Below are positions 7,870-15,859 of a stretch of DNA of 64,000 bases, piece by piece; position 1 is the stretch's first letter; each line of letters begins with the position of its first letter. The notes beneath the pieces are model-generated. The model ran no database searches. It was not told the DNA's origin and was given only the letters and a program-made list of their open reading frames with translations. Origin of the DNA: Cellulomonas fengjieae (GTDB lineage Bacteria; Actinomycetota; Actinomycetes; Actinomycetales; Cellulomonadaceae); assembly GCF_018388465.1 (NCBI RefSeq), contig NZ_CP074404.1, forward strand, positions 124,001 through 188,000, in the 5' to 3' direction. Position numbers and translations under genes: made by a program.

Positions 7870-8903
7870 GCGCCCACCTGCTTCAGCTGGGGGAGCAGGT
7901 GCTCGGCGGCCATGTCGACGAACGCGTCGAGCGTCGCGCTGCGCGGGGTGCTCGTCGGTGCGGCGTCGTCGTGCTTGTCGTGGCTGGGGCGAGGGTCCGT
8001 GGCTGCCTGGTGCAGGTAGACGGCGTCGAACCCGAGGGCGACCAGCTCGCTCACGCGGTCGGCGAGGCGCGCGGGGTCGTGGTCGATCAGCAGGCTGCGG
8101 TGCAAGGAGTCGTCGCCGACGTGGACGCCGAGGGAGTCGAACGCCTCGGGGGTGTCCAGGTCCCATGCCACGGGCGGACCGAACACCTGGCCCGCCATCT
8201 GCTCCCGGGCCACCGTCAGCGCCAGCTCGGCGGTCGGCGCCCACGAGAGGTGCACCTGCAGTGCGATCTGCCCACGCCCGCCGGCGTCGCGGTACTCCTG
8301 CACCACCTGCTTCATGATCTCGGGGCTCTGGTTCACCGTGACCAGTCCGTCGGCCCAGTCGGCGTGCGCCCGGGCGGTCGCCGGGGTGACCGCCGGCCCG
8401 ATGAGCAGCGGCTTCTCGTCGGGAAGCGTCCAGAGCTTGGCCCGGTCCACCGTCACCAGCCCGTCGTGCGTGACCTCCTCGCCGTCCAGCAGCGCCCGGA
8501 TCACCTCGACGCACTCCCGCAGGCGTGCGTCGCGCTTCGCCTTGGCCGGCCAGCGGTCACCCGTGATGTGCTCGTTGACGTTCTCACCGGAGCCCAGCGC
8601 CACCCAGAACCGGCCCGGGAACATCGCGGCGAGCGTCGCGGCCGCCTGGGCGATGATCGCGGGGTGGTACCGCTGGCCCGGTGCGTTGACCGCGCCGAGC
8701 GGCAGGCCGGTGGTGGCCAGCGCCGCACCCAGCCACGTCCACGCGAAGCCCGAGTGCCCCTGGGCGACCGACCAGGGTGCCCAGTGGTCCGAGCACATGG
8801 CGGCGTCGAACCCCGCCTGCTCCGCGCGCTGGGTGGCCGCGAGCAGCGCGGCCGGGTGGACCTGCTCGTGTGCGTTGTGGAACCCGACGATCGTCATGGG
8901 CAT
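7866..8903 (-). CDS. Luciferase-like (LLM) flavin oxidoreductase, TIGR03885-like
   Basis: A 345-residue TIM-barrel protein of the bacterial luciferase superfamily. Landmarks are FDAAMCSDHWAPWS, the RYHPAIIAQAAATLA helix and the ALGSGENVNEH cofactor loop. The sequence most resembles the TIGR03885 branch, thought to use a flavin other than F420; this is from memory of the family. It overlaps the GH13 gene by four bases, so the two are almost certainly coexpressed although no biochemical link is obvious. Two possible starts lie two codons apart (8903, 8897). Confidence 0.8.
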   Translation of the reverse strand: MPMTIVGFHNAHEQVHPAALLAATQRAEQAGFDAAMCSDHWAPWSVAQGHSGFAWTWLGAALATTGLPLGAVNAPGQRYHPAIIAQAAATLAAMFPGRFWVALGSGENVNEHITGDRWPAKAKRDARLRECVEVIRALLDGEEVTHDGLVTVDRAKLWTLPDEKPLLIGPAVTPATARAHADWADGLVTVNQSPEIMKQVVQEYRDAGGRGQIALQVHLSWAPTAELALTVAREQMAGQVFGPPVAWDLDTPEAFDSLGVHVGDDSLHRSLLIDHDPARLADRVSELVALGFDAVYLHQAATDPRPSHDKHDDAAPTSTPRSATLDAFVDMAAEHLLPQLKQVGA

Positions 8904-8978
8904 CGGTTCTACCGGCTGCAGCCCTCGCCCGCCCGTCGAGCGGCGTACCTCCGGGCGCCGAGAACACCGTGGTTCGCG

Positions 8979-11900
8979 CTATGAGCGGCCAGAACGCGAC
9001 CAATGTCGTTCTCGAACGTCTGCGTCACACAGCCCGATGAACGCACCCAGCTCCGCGAGGGTCTCCGGGCGGGTCGGCAGGTAGTCGGTGAGGCGCGTCG
9101 AGCGGACGATGACCGCGCACCACTGCGCGCGCGAGACAGCGACGTTCAGCCGGTTGCGGTTGAGCAGGAACTCCATCCCGCGCGGCACCTCGTCGGCGGA
9201 CGACGCGCACGTCGTGACCAGCACGACAGCGGCCTCCTGACCCTGGAACTTGTCCACCGTGCCCACCCGGACGTCGGGGATACCCGCTGCCTCCAGCGCC
9301 CGGCGGACGGTCCAGACCTGGGCGTTGTAGGGCGCGACGACGAGGACGTCCTGGCCCGTCAGGGGCCGGGCGGTGCCGTCCGTCCAGTCGCGGCCGAGCA
9401 GCGCACGGATCTCGTCGACGACCACCGCGGCCTCCTCGGGCGACGACACCGCGTTGCCCACGTGGTCGACGGCGACGGTCCGCAGCCCGGGCTCGACACC
9501 GTCGAGCGACCGCTGCGCCGTGCGGGGGACCGCAGTGAGCCGGTCCTCGTAGGACAGACGCGACACCGCCGCGCACAGGGCCGGGTGCATGCGCCAGGTG
9601 CGCGCCAGGAAGTAGCCGAGCTCGTCGGGAAGCGTGTCGTGCCCGTCGACCAGCCAGCCGAGCGCCGACCGGTCCACCGGCTCCGGGTGCCGGCCCTGCG
9701 TGACCTGCGGCAGCTGCTGCGGGTCGCCGAGCAGCAGCAGGTTCCGCGCCGCCGTGGACACCGCGATCGTGTCGGCCAGGGAGAACTGCCCCGCCTCGTC
9801 GATGACGAGCAGGTCGAAGCCACCGCTCGGGATCCGGTCGCCGCTGGTGAAGTCCCACTTGGTGCCGCCGACCACGAACCCGCCGGGCTGCCGGTCGTGG
9901 AACGCCCGGGCGCGCCTGCCGTCGGGCAGCGACTCCCAGACGGCGTCGTCGGGGTGCTGGTCCTGCGCCTTCTTGCCGATCTGCTCGGGTGCCAGGCCCG
10001 CGTCGTTCACCGCCCGCAGCATGTTCTCGACGACCGCGTGCGACTGCGCGACGACGCCCACCTTCCAGCCCTGCGCCGCGAGCGCCGCGACGACGTGACC
10101 GCCGGTGTACGTCTTGCCCGTCCCGGGCGGACCCTGGACGGCGAGGTAGGAGCCGTCGAGGTCGAGGACCGCGGCGATGATCGCCTCGGTGGTGCCCGTG
10201 ACGTCGTCGGGCCGGGGTAGCGCAAGGGTGCGGGTGCGCGGGGGGATGCGGCGCAGCAGGTCGACCGCGGGCAGGTCCGGCAGCGCGGGGAGCCCGTCGG
10301 CCACGGCCTCGACGAGGACGCGGATGGCCGCCTCGATGCCCGTGGTCTGCGGCCCGGGGGTCGGCGCGAGGGCCATGGGCAGGCCCGGAGCGGGGACCTC
10401 ACCCTTGCGCAGCCGCTCGACGATCCGCAGGACGTCGCGGGTGCCGGACGCCGAGTCGCTCGCGTGCTGCGTCGTCACGCCGAGGACCTCGACGCTCTGC
10501 GTCCACCCGCGATGCCCGGTGCTCGACGTCTGGGCGTAGGCCGGCGGTGGGTCGTAGAGGGCGTACGCCTTGCCGCCCACGCGCAGGTCGCTGCCCGGCT
10601 CCAGGTGTCCCGCAACCCGCAGGACGCGGCCGAACGTCTGCTTGCCGGGGCCGATGTTCCAGTCCTCGACCACCTCGGGTGACCCGTCGACCAGCAGCGT
10701 GCCGCGCGGGTCCAGCCACTCGGCGGGGTCGGACTGCAGCCGGTCGAAGTGCGCCCACCAGAACGGCTTGGCCTCCCGCGTGTGGTAGTCGACCGCGGCC
10801 GCGAGCAGCCGGACCGCCTGCTGGTCGCGTGGGTGCTCGAGCCGCTCGGCCTTCGCCAGCACGTCCGCGACCAGCGGGTCGACCGGCTCAGGCTCCCGCA
10901 GATCGGCCGCCACGGACCCCGTCGGCGCCGGTCCGTGGTCCAGCAGCCAGTCGCGCAGCCGCAGCGTCGAGACGCAGTCGTACCGGTTGTACCCGGCGAT
11001 CTCGTCGAGCTTCTTGCGCCACTGCGTGTCGTTGCCGGCGTCGCGCAGGTCGCACGCCTCGGCGTACTCGGTGATGGAGTCGGTCGCGGTGGTCACGTCC
11101 CCCTCGCGGGTCTGATCACCCATGTACAGCGGCTCGAGCTTCTTCAGCGAGTACGAGGCGGCACCCACCCGCAGGCCGCGGCGCACGGTGGCGTACAGGT
11201 CGACCAGCACGCCGTCGCGCAGCAGCTGGTCCACCTGGTCCTCGCCGACGCCGTGCCGGCCGGCGAGCCGCAGCAGGGCCGTCCGCTCGTAGGGGGCGTA
11301 GTGGTAGACGTGCATGCCGGGGTGCGCGGCGCGGCGCTCGGCGACGTACGCGAGGAAGTCGACGAACGCCCGCTTCTCCTGCGCGCGGTCGTGCGCCCAG
11401 AACGGCCGGAACGCCTCGCCGGCCTCGACCACGCCGAACAGGTACTCCAGCCCCCAGTCGGCGGGCTCGTCGGCGGAGGCCGAGTCGTCGGTCCACAGCG
11501 GGTCGCCCTCGAAGTCGAAGAAGATGTCTCCCGGGTCGGGTGCGGGCAGGTCGGCGACTGCCGCCGGGTCGACCACCTCGAAGACCAGCGGCTCGGCCGA
11601 CGTCTCCTGCCGGACCTGGAGCGCTGCCTGCCGACGCAGGTTGGCCAGCGTCGCACCGCCGATGCCCGGCACCGGGTCGGTCCCGGCCGCCAGCTGGTCG
11701 ATGGTCCGGACCCCGGCCGCCGCGAGCCGAGCCCGCTGCGTCGAGCGCAGGCCCGCAACCAGCAGGACGTCCCGGTGCGCCGCGACCTGCGCCGCGCAGG
11801 CGTCGCACCGACCGCACGCGCGGTAGCGGGCGTCTCCCCACGTCACCGGGCGACCGCCCGCCCGGTGCTCGTCGAGCACCTGCTCCAGGCGCGCACGGCG

Positions 11901-12473
11901 CTCGCGGTAGAGCGGGAGCAGGTCGGCCAGCCGGTGGCTGGACCGCGACCGGTCGCCGAGGACCAGGTGGACCTCGTCGGTGACGGGGACCCCCGAACGG
12001 ATCAGCTGGTCCGCGTACGCCGCCAGCTGCAGGAGGGCCGTGACCTTCACGCTGCGGGCCAGCTTGGTGTCCAGGACCGACCAGCGGCCGTCCTCGCGGA
12101 CCAGGAAGTCGGCCCAGCCCGTGAACCGGCCGTCGAAGAACCCGGCCTGGTAGACGACGTCGGCGCCGGACGAGAGGGCCTCCAGCGTCGCCGCGTGCAC
12201 GCGTTCCAGCGCGGCGCGCTCGCCGGCCTCGTCGTACCGGGGCCGGGCGATCATCACCACGGGGTGCGACGCGCGGTACGACCGCAGCACGCGGTCCTCG
12301 TGCGCCGAGCCCAGCGCGGAGACGCGTTCCAGCATCGCGTCGGCGGCGATCGGCACCGGCTCGCTCCAGCCGAGCCGGCCGTCGAGGTGGCTGAGGACGG
12401 CAAGCTCGCAGGCGGCGGCGTTGGCCAGGTCGCTCGGGCTGAGGACCAGGCCGCCGTCGTCGAGGAGGAACAT
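8979..12473 (-). CDS. TM0106-family RecB-like nuclease fused to SF1 helicase
   Basis: An 1164-residue multidomain DNA enzyme. Residues about 1-200 form a PD-(D/E)xK nuclease of RecB type (GWADFLV, then DTKLARS and QLAAYADQL). A cysteine cluster (CGRCDAC) near 215-225 could bind Fe-S or zinc. A DnaQ/RNase H-like domain follows (FFDFEGDP, later YNRYDCV). The C-terminal half is an SF1 helicase: Walker A QGPPGTGKTYT, Walker B VIDEAGQF, GDPQQLPQ and DKFQGQEAAVV. It stands alone, divergent from a secreted protein gene. A role in DNA processing or defence is plausible but unproven. Confidence 0.9.
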   Translation of the reverse strand: MFLLDDGGLVLSPSDLANAAACELAVLSHLDGRLGWSEPVPIAADAMLERVSALGSAHEDRVLRSYRASHPVVMIARPRYDEAGERAALERVHAATLEALSSGADVVYQAGFFDGRFTGWADFLVREDGRWSVLDTKLARSVKVTALLQLAAYADQLIRSGVPVTDEVHLVLGDRSRSSHRLADLLPLYRERRARLEQVLDEHRAGGRPVTWGDARYRACGRCDACAAQVAAHRDVLLVAGLRSTQRARLAAAGVRTIDQLAAGTDPVPGIGGATLANLRRQAALQVRQETSAEPLVFEVVDPAAVADLPAPDPGDIFFDFEGDPLWTDDSASADEPADWGLEYLFGVVEAGEAFRPFWAHDRAQEKRAFVDFLAYVAERRAAHPGMHVYHYAPYERTALLRLAGRHGVGEDQVDQLLRDGVLVDLYATVRRGLRVGAASYSLKKLEPLYMGDQTREGDVTTATDSITEYAEACDLRDAGNDTQWRKKLDEIAGYNRYDCVSTLRLRDWLLDHGPAPTGSVAADLREPEPVDPLVADVLAKAERLEHPRDQQAVRLLAAAVDYHTREAKPFWWAHFDRLQSDPAEWLDPRGTLLVDGSPEVVEDWNIGPGKQTFGRVLRVAGHLEPGSDLRVGGKAYALYDPPPAYAQTSSTGHRGWTQSVEVLGVTTQHASDSASGTRDVLRIVERLRKGEVPAPGLPMALAPTPGPQTTGIEAAIRVLVEAVADGLPALPDLPAVDLLRRIPPRTRTLALPRPDDVTGTTEAIIAAVLDLDGSYLAVQGPPGTGKTYTGGHVVAALAAQGWKVGVVAQSHAVVENMLRAVNDAGLAPEQIGKKAQDQHPDDAVWESLPDGRRARAFHDRQPGGFVVGGTKWDFTSGDRIPSGGFDLLVIDEAGQFSLADTIAVSTAARNLLLLGDPQQLPQVTQGRHPEPVDRSALGWLVDGHDTLPDELGYFLARTWRMHPALCAAVSRLSYEDRLTAVPRTAQRSLDGVEPGLRTVAVDHVGNAVSSPEEAAVVVDEIRALLGRDWTDGTARPLTGQDVLVVAPYNAQVWTVRRALEAAGIPDVRVGTVDKFQGQEAAVVLVTTCASSADEVPRGMEFLLNRNRLNVAVSRAQWCAVIVRSTRLTDYLPTRPETLAELGAFIGLCDADVRERHWSRSGRS

Positions 12474-12607
12474 GCGCTGAGGCTAGACGGCGTCTCCCAC
12501 ACCTCCCGGGCAGATCGCCCCGTACGGGGGTGTTCAGGACATCGCCGGGCCAGTAGATTCCGCGCAGCCCTGCGGGACCGCCGCGCGGCAGAGGCAAGGG
12601 GGCCGTC

Positions 12608-14062
12608 GTGCGCGCAGCGTTCCGGATCAGTGCCATCGCCGTCGTGACCGCGAGCGCGCTCGTCGTGCCGGCGGTGGCCGCGTCGGCCTGGACGTACCCG
12701 ACGGGCCGCGCGCCGGTGGTGTCGGAGGCCGGGACGTCGGACCCCGCGACCACCTGCGCGGTCGGGGCCGAGCGTCCCTGGGTACGGAGCACCGCACCGA
12801 CCCTGAGGGCCACGCTGAGCGACCCCGACGGGCAGGCGGTGCGCGCGACCTTCGCCGTCCTCGACTCCCGCGCCCGCGTGGTCTGGGCGCCGCCGGCGAC
12901 CGCCGCGCAGGCGTCGGGCGCGCAGCACGCCGTCCAGGTCCCCGAGGGTCGCCTCCAGGACGGCGGCACGTACACCTGGCTCGTCACCGGCCGGGACGCG
13001 GGCGGACGCTGGGGTCTGCCGACCATCTGCCAGTTCGGCGTCGACGCCGCGGCTCCCGCGATCCCGGTCGTGACGCCGGTCGCCGGTGAGCCTGCCGTCT
13101 ACGTGGAGGACGCCTCGTCCGGCGGCGTCGGCCAGCGAGGCTCCTTCGCCCTGAGCGACGAGGCGGCGGACGTCGTCGCGTACCGGTACTCGTTCGACAG
13201 CTCCGCGCTCGACCAGACCGTCGCCGCGAGCTCCCCGACGATCACGTACACACCCACCACCTCCGGCCCGCACACGCTGGAGGTGCAGGCCGTCGACCGG
13301 GCGGGCAACGTGAGCCCGTCGCGCCTGTACCGCTTCACGGTCACCCCGTCCGCCCCGACCGGCGGCGGCCGGTGGCTGCTGGACGAAGGCGCCGGCAGCA
13401 CCGCGTCGAGCACCGGGAGCGCGGCGCCGCTGACCCTCACCCCGAGCACGACCTGGACGGCGGGCCCGCTCGCCGAGTTCGGCTCGAAGCCCGCCGACCG
13501 GGCACTGCTCCTGGACGACCCCGCCGACGGCGCGGCGGCCGCGGGTCCGGTCGTCGACACGTCGGTGAGCTTCACGGTCTCCGCGTTCGTCCGGCTCGAC
13601 ACGCTCGGCGCCCGAGGGACGGCGGTCAGCCAGGACGGTTCCCTGACCAGCGGCTTCGCGCTGGGCTACGACACGACTGGCTGCGCGGACGGGGCGCCCG
13701 CGTGCTGGACCTTCGGCATGGCCCGGGACGAGGTCGGTGCCGACGCGGCCGTGGTGCGGTCCGAGGCGCCGGCGAGCACGGGCTCCTGGGTGCAGCTCAC
13801 GGGCGTGTACGACCGGGATCTGGGCACGGTCGACCTGTACGTCTGCGAGGTGGGCACCCCGGACGCGCCCGGCTCGAGGAACCCGGAGGGCAGCTCTCCG
13901 GTGGACTTCTCCGCCACCTGGTCCGCGACCGGCCCCTTCCGGCTCGGTCAGGGGTTCGACGGCGACGCGCCCTTCGGCGGCGCGGTCAGCTCCGTCGCGG
14001 TCACCGAGGGTGTTGCCGCCTCGCTGCCGTCGATCCGGCGGTCCTGCTCGGCGGGCGCCTGA
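12608..14062 (+). CDS. Secreted LamG-like domain protein
   Basis: A 484-residue exported protein with an N-terminal Sec signal (about residues 1-28, ending AVAASA). Residues about 30-240 look like Ig/Fn3-type beta modules (HTLEVQAVDRAGNVSPS). Residues about 245-480 form a concanavalin/LamG-like sandwich: VSFTVSAFVRLD, WVQLTGVYD and FRLGQGF are hallmarks. Such domains usually bind surface glycans or proteins. No anchor, sortase motif or catalytic domain was seen. A GTG start is preceded by AAGGGGG. The gene converges with the next one, stops being one base apart. Confidence 0.8.
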   Translation: MRAAFRISAIAVVTASALVVPAVAASAWTYPTGRAPVVSEAGTSDPATTCAVGAERPWVRSTAPTLRATLSDPDGQAVRATFAVLDSRARVVWAPPATAAQASGAQHAVQVPEGRLQDGGTYTWLVTGRDAGGRWGLPTICQFGVDAAAPAIPVVTPVAGEPAVYVEDASSGGVGQRGSFALSDEAADVVAYRYSFDSSALDQTVAASSPTITYTPTTSGPHTLEVQAVDRAGNVSPSRLYRFTVTPSAPTGGGRWLLDEGAGSTASSTGSAAPLTLTPSTTWTAGPLAEFGSKPADRALLLDDPADGAAAAGPVVDTSVSFTVSAFVRLDTLGARGTAVSQDGSLTSGFALGYDTTGCADGAPACWTFGMARDEVGADAAVVRSEAPASTGSWVQLTGVYDRDLGTVDLYVCEVGTPDAPGSRNPEGSSPVDFSATWSATGPFRLGQGFDGDAPFGGAVSSVAVTEGVAASLPSIRRSCSAGA

Positions 14063-14063
14063 G

Positions 14064-14702
14064 TCAGGCGGGAACCCGGACCCGTCCGGCGGAGCCGACC
14101 AGCGCGCGGGCGGGCAGCAGCCGGTCGATGCCGATGATGACCAGCCCGAGCACCCAGAACCCGGCGCCGTACAGCAGGACGTTCAGGCCCAGCCCGCCCC
14201 AGCCGAGCTCGCCGCGGTCGACGAAGCCGTACGGGTATGCCAGGTCGGGCCAGCCCAGCCCGCGGACGGTCACGAGCGCGACGTACGCGAGCAGGTAGCC
14301 GAGCCAGTACAGCGAGTGGCGCAGGCGCAGCCGGTGGTGGGCGTCGACGAGCAGGAAGTCGAGGAAGGCGGCGACCGGGTCGATCTGGTGCTCGATCTGG
14401 CCCGACGTGAGCCCGAACGCCACGCTGGGGGCATCCGCCCCCTCGGGTGCCAGCACGAAGGTCGCGACCAGGCCCGTGATCAGCAGGAACAGCGTGACGC
14501 CGCCCTTGAGCCAGCCGGGGGGCTGCGCCCGGTGCCGCAGCGACGCGATGCCGCCCCAGATCATCACCACGGCGAGCAGCAGGCCCGACTGGTTGGTGAA
14601 GTACAGCAACCCGTCCAGCTGCCCGCGCAGCCAGATCTCCTGCGTGCCGATGAGGGCGAGCGCGGCGACGGCGAACCGGAACAGCGCGACGACGACGTCC
14701 AA
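14064..14702 (-). CDS. Pr6Pr-type integral membrane protein
   Basis: A 212-residue protein with about six hydrophobic segments, fitting the Pr6Pr/FAR-17a-like membrane family of unknown function. Landmarks are LLYFTNQSGLLLAVVMIWGG and the acidic/histidine loop LLVDAHHRLRLRHSLYWLGY. The start is taken as TTG at 14702 because an AGGGGG ribosome site lies five bases upstream and the frame then enters a membrane helix at once; no ATG or GTG is better placed. Divergent from the NmrA-like gene. Confidence 0.7.
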   Translation of the reverse strand: MDVVVALFRFAVAALALIGTQEIWLRGQLDGLLYFTNQSGLLLAVVMIWGGIASLRHRAQPPGWLKGGVTLFLLITGLVATFVLAPEGADAPSVAFGLTSGQIEHQIDPVAAFLDFLLVDAHHRLRLRHSLYWLGYLLAYVALVTVRGLGWPDLAYPYGFVDRGELGWGGLGLNVLLYGAGFWVLGLVIIGIDRLLPARALVGSAGRVRVPA

Positions 14703-14847
14703 GACGGCCCCCTGACCGGTCGCGACGGGTGGTGACCACCGTGGCACGCGGGATCGGCGCTCAGAAAGGGCTGCTCGACGGGAAGGTTCCGGGCAGCCGT
14801 TCGGTTGCCTCGAAGAAGCAGCAGGACCCGCTGAGAGGAACCCCGTC

Positions 14848-15702
14848 ATGTCCGTCGTCGTCACCGGTGCCAGCGGGCACCTCGGCCGTCTCGTCGTGCA
14901 GCACCTCCTCGCGGGCGGGATGCCCGCCGACCAGGTCGTCGCCGGAGGGCGGCGGACCGAGCGGCTCGAGGACCTCGGCACCCGCACGGCGACGGTGGAC
15001 TACGACGACCCGGCGTCGCTGGAGACGGCGTTCGCCGGGGCCGAGACCGTCCTGCTCGTCTCGGGCAGCGAGGTCGGTCAGCGGGTCGCCCAGCACGGAC
15101 GGGTCATCGACGCCGCGAAGGCCGCCGGGGTCCGCCGCGTCGTCTACACGAGCGCGCCGCACGCCGACACCACCGGCCTCGTCCTCGCACCGGAGCACAA
15201 GGCGACCGAGGAGCTCCTGCGCGCATCGGGTCTCGCGTGGACCGTCCTGCGCAACAACTGGTACACCGAAAACTACGTCGGCACGCTGCACCAGGCACGG
15301 AGCACCGGCGTGATCCTGACCAGCGCCGGCGACGGGCGCGTCGCCAGCGCGACCCGCGACGACTTCGCCGCGGGGGCTGCGGCGGTGCTGCTGGGCGGCG
15401 AGCACGACGGCCGCGTGTACGAGCTGTCCGGTGACGTCGCCTGGTCGTTCGACGACCTCGCCGAGGCGGCCTCGACGGTGCTCGGGGTGCCCGTCGTCGC
15501 CAAGCGGGTCTCCTCCGAGGAGCACCGCGCGATCCTGGTCGGCGCGGGTCTCGACGAGGGCACCGCCGGGTTCGTCGCGGCCCTCGACGCCGACATCGCC
15601 CGGGGCGACCTGGCCGACGCGACGTCGGACCTGCGCACCCTCATCGGCCGCCCGACGACGCCTCTGGTCGACGGCCTGCGCGCGGCGCTCGCGGAGTCCT
15701 GA
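14848..15702 (+). CDS. NmrA-like NAD(P)-binding SDR (QorB/YtfG-like)
   Basis: A 284-residue atypical short-chain dehydrogenase. The N-terminus has the GASGHLGR dinucleotide motif, then VVYTSAPHADTTGLVLAPEHKATEE in the middle, and LRNNWYTENYV as in QorB-type NAD(P)H:quinone reductases and NmrA redox sensors. The usual Y-x3-K pair is not evident, which is common in this branch. Predicted cytosolic redox enzyme or sensor. A GAGAGG-rich ribosome site precedes the ATG. It stands alone, followed by the structured leader of the ABC-F gene. Confidence 0.85.
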   Translation: MSVVVTGASGHLGRLVVQHLLAGGMPADQVVAGGRRTERLEDLGTRTATVDYDDPASLETAFAGAETVLLVSGSEVGQRVAQHGRVIDAAKAAGVRRVVYTSAPHADTTGLVLAPEHKATEELLRASGLAWTVLRNNWYTENYVGTLHQARSTGVILTSAGDGRVASATRDDFAAGAAAVLLGGEHDGRVYELSGDVAWSFDDLAEAASTVLGVPVVAKRVSSEEHRAILVGAGLDEGTAGFVAALDADIARGDLADATSDLRTLIGRPTTPLVDGLRAALAES

Positions 15703-15723
15703 CCGCTCCGAGCGGTATCGAAT

Positions 15724-15811
15724 CCAGCCGCTCCTGTGACTGGCGAGGCCGGCGTGACGGGTGAGTCGCCTCGAGCGCCCCACCAGTCACTCGGGCACGA
15801 GGAGCGGCTGG
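15724..15811 (+). promoter_or_regulatory. Nested three-stem leader before the ABC-F gene
   Basis: Three perfect arm pairs nest in order: 15724-15735 with 15800-15811 (12 bp), 15736-15743 with 15783-15790 (8 bp), 15744-15749 with 15768-15773 (6 bp). The left arms are contiguous; the right arms are separated by two 9-base bulges. A GTG frame of 33 codons (15754-15855) runs through the right arms and ends just before the ABC-F start. Antibiotic-resistance ABC-F genes are often controlled by ribosome-mediated attenuation of this kind; that role here is inferred. Confidence 0.6.
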
Positions 15812-15859
15812 TTCCGACGGCGAGGCGATGTGCCGCCCCCGAGCAAGGAGAATGACCGC

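Noticed and set aside
7870..8514. N-terminal extension of the GH13 protein through the luciferase-like gene
   Set aside because: The upstream frame is an out-of-frame reading of the luciferase-like gene; GTG 7869 with the 4-base overlap is the natural start.
15712..15736. A tRNA-like T-arm (TATCGAATCC) before the ABC-F leader
   Set aside because: No matching acceptor, anticodon or D-arm sequence is found around it.
15761..15859. N-terminal extension of the ABC-F protein from GTG 15761
   Set aside because: The extension lies in the hairpin leader and has no family similarity, while ATG 15860 has a good ribosome site and starts exactly where the family does.
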